Below are positions 4,096 through 5,725 of a stretch of 5,725 nt of DNA, piece by piece. Numbering within the stretch: position 1 is the first letter of the stretch; each line of letters begins with the position of its first letter. The stretch spans positions 1 through 5,725 of the forward strand of contig QMPB01000337.1 in the NCBI GenBank assembly GCA_003648395.1, given 5' to 3'. Under the pieces are notes generated by a model that saw only the letters and a program-made list of their open reading frames with translations, was not told the DNA's origin and did not search any database. The DNA is from Bacteroidota bacterium. Its GTDB lineage: Bacteria; Bacteroidota; Bacteroidia; Bacteroidales; UBA1556. The translations under genes and the position numbers were made by a program.

Positions 4096-5725
4096 TTCGT
4101 GCATAATACTTTTACTGGAAGTTGTATTAAAGAACCATAAATTTGCAGCCTTAGCAGACTTTATAATCTCATCTTTATAACTACCTGCCAATAGTGCGTA
4201 AGTAACTGTAATAGTGTCTTTGGTGCCAATACTGAATGGTCCAGCACTTATCATTGAACTTACATCAGCGCCATTGTTTGATATGCCAGCCTCATGTCTA
4301 GATGTTTGCATAGCATCCCATTTCTCAAAATTAAGAAAGCCATCGTATATATTAATACTTCCATTGCTGCCGTCATTATCAAAATTATAGCAGTTGCCCA
4401 TGGTTTTGCTCATAAGTTGTATGCCGGCATACGTGCCTCCTGCCAATGGCCATATATAGCTCATGTTTTCAGAAGAATTATAATCAGCTTTATTATTATT
4501 TGATAATCCAATATCCCAATCGGCATAGAAAGCCGTATATACATTACTTAATGTGCTAGTGTTATTATTAATAATATTATATTCAATAAATACAATATCT
4601 TTTAGTGTATCGTTCGAAAATGCATACGAATATTGATTTATTTGGATATTATTTTTAGAGAAACCAGCATTATTATCGTTGAATATATTTAGGAAGCGCT
4701 GTTGCTCAGGATAACTATTTATTTTTTGCACTGCATTTACAGCAACAAAGTCACTATCCGTTCCACTTGATCCATAAATATTATCTGATACTTTAGAGTT
4801 TGATGTTGCAACAACTAATCCCCCCCAACTCAATAGGTTTCTGCCATCTTTATATGTAAAACCACTTCCAATCATTTTTGCAGCATCAGAATAACCAATT
4901 GTTGCTGACGAATTAATACTTGTTGTAATGTTATTTGTATCCAATTGCGCTGTTTCATTATTGAGATATATACGCAACCATTCAAACCCATTATAGGCAG
5001 TATCCGAATAGTTTAATTGTATATCTGCAAACTCCCCAATAGGTATATTTGGAAGTATTTTAAATTTCATGGGTGAAGTACTATTATTCACTATTGAGTA
5101 TGTCGGCATTATCCCCAAAACAATTGAATCGTAGATAGGCACTAGATATGGTGACGGACTATATAGTTTCACTTTCAAACTTGGTGAAGATTTAGTTAAG
5201 TAGTTTATAAAATCGCCACTAATATATAGAGTATCATTGGAAATAGATAAAATGCTATTTTTAATTCTAATGGATGGTTTTAGAGTGTCGGTAAGTGCGT
5301 TATAAATATTTAATCTGCCAGCGCCCATTAATCCTATAGTACTTGTGTTTGCTGCTATAGTATCAATAATATCAGCAGTTACACGAAGTTGCTCTGCAAT
5401 TTGTAAATTTGTAAATTGTGGAAAATGAGCTTTTACTATAGCCGCTCCACCAGCAATTATTGGGGCAGAAAAACTTGTGCCATGAGAAGAGAAATAAGCA
5501 TTACTTACCCAAGTAGAATATACATAAGTACCTGGAGCACTAAGGTCTACTGTTGTGCCGTATGAAGATTGTGACCATCGTACATCAAATGTGTCGGTAG
5601 CCGCACAGCTTAGTACATTTTCGTATGATGCAGGGAAAAGCCAATTTGCATTATTGCTATTTCCACAAGCTGCAATTACTAGAGCACCTTTATTATTTGT
5701 AGCATAATTAACAACATCTCTACCG
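3835..5725 (-). CDS. S8 (subtilisin-like) serine protease with T9SS sorting domain (N-terminus off window)
   Basis: The minus frame is open from the right edge (first full codon at 5724-5722) to the TAG at 3837-3835, giving 629 visible residues. The Met at 5328 is internal. Upstream of it the frame encodes the end of a subtilase catalytic domain: KGALVIAACGNSN with the oxyanion Asn (residue 22, codon 5661-5659), VLSCAATD, YGTTVDLSAPGTYV, and HGTSFSAPIIAG with the nucleophile Ser (residue 84, codon 5475-5473). These run into LRVTADIIDTIA and MGAGRLN, the usual end of the domain. The catalytic Asp and His are off the window. Residues about 150-540 form a long beta-rich, Asn/Ser-rich region with no family I recognise, followed by a T9SS tail. 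The protein should be exported by Sec and then secreted across the outer membrane. The promoter is not visible. A G7 run at 4820-4826 is a potential slippage site. Confidence 0.92.
   Translation of the reverse strand, partial: GRDVVNYATNNKGALVIAACGNSNNANWLFPASYENVLSCAATDTFDVRWSQSSYGTTVDLSAPGTYVYSTWVSNAYFSSHGTSFSAPIIAGGAAIVKAHFPQFTNLQIAEQLRVTADIIDTIAANTSTIGLMGAGRLNIYNALTDTLKPSIRIKNSILSISNDTLYISGDFINYLTKSSPSLKVKLYSPSPYLVPIYDSIVLGIMPTYSIVNNSTSPMKFKILPNIPIGEFADIQLNYSDTAYNGFEWLRIYLNNETAQLDTNNITTSINSSATIGYSDAAKMIGSGFTYKDGRNLLSWGGLVVATSNSKVSDNIYGSSGTDSDFVAVNAVQKINSYPEQQRFLNIFNDNNAGFSKNNIQINQYSYAFSNDTLKDIVFIEYNIINNNTSTLSNVYTAFYADWDIGLSNNNKADYNSSENMSYIWPLAGGTYAGIQLMSKTMGNCYNFDNDGSNGSINIYDGFLNFEKWDAMQTSRHEAGISNNGADVSSMISAGPFSIGTKDTITVTYALLAGSYKDEIIKSAKAANLWFFNTTSSKSIMHELEIGLLQNIPNPTSDKTTISFTLSKNEYIRLDIYNIDGKLMKAVVAGELSKGKHSYTIDLSNYNSGVYTYRLSSNKGSISHKIIKK

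Noticed and set aside
4294..4503. 69-codon plus-strand open frame
   Set aside because: It is antisense within the subtilase gene, whose coding pattern is clear there. The product is low-complexity and Ile/Ala-rich.
4550..4690. ATTATT-rich stretch (GTGTTATTATTAATAATATTATATTC region) as a tandem repeat
   Set aside because: It encodes Asn/Ile-rich protein (NIINNN) in frame within the subtilase. The repeat is short and imperfect and is explained by codon use.
3835..5328. A complete 497-residue gene starting at the Met at 5328
   Set aside because: The same frame continues upstream to the edge with an intact S8 active-site region, so this Met is internal.
1..5725. tRNA, rRNA, CRISPR array, insertion sequence, riboswitch
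   Set aside because: No regularly spaced repeats, transposase motifs, terminal inverted repeats, cloverleaf-like segments or conserved riboswitch cores were seen. The intergenic gaps are all under 150 bp and are accounted for by promoters and the terminator.

Overview
The window comes from an AT-rich bacterium of the phylum Bacteroidota. The evidence is a type IX secretion (T9SS) C-terminal sorting domain, TAnnTTTG-type -7 promoter boxes, no Shine-Dalgarno sequences before the starts, a carboxypeptidase-D-like regulatory domain protein and typical Bacteroidota signal peptides. Genus or order cannot be fixed from what is visible. No tRNA, rRNA, CRISPR array, insertion sequence or integrase was seen, and it reads as ordinary chromosome.

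Left part, plus strand. The window opens inside the 3' end of a large gene (1-447), tentatively a long KamA-type radical SAM protein whose catalytic part lies off the edge. Three genes follow, all with N-terminal export signals. The first is a 374-residue Omp85/BamA-superfamily beta-barrel with no POTRA domains (545-1669). The second is a small lipoprotein of unknown function (1816-2385). The third is a 213-residue periplasmic or surface protein with a carboxypeptidase-D-like regulatory domain (2527-3168). Each is preceded by at least one candidate TAnnTTTG-like promoter. A perfect 22-bp inverted repeat with A and T tracts separates the second and third genes and should act as a strong bidirectional terminator.

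Right part, minus strand. An S8 (subtilisin-like) protease carrying a T9SS type A sorting domain enters from the right edge (5725-3835). Its reading frame is open to the edge and holds the catalytic Ser motif and oxyanion Asn, so its start is outside the window. Its TAG stop is followed with no gap by the ATG of a 218-residue GPP34/GOLPH3-like protein (3834-3178). That gene converges on the third plus-strand gene with 9 bp between the stops.

The most interesting items are the zero-gap pairing of a secreted T9SS protease with a cytoplasmic GOLPH3-like lipid-binding family protein, a G7 homopolymer in the protease gene where loss or gain of one base gives early termination, and the POTRA-less Omp85 barrel. 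The common theme is the cell envelope and secretion, but no complete pathway can be assembled from this window.
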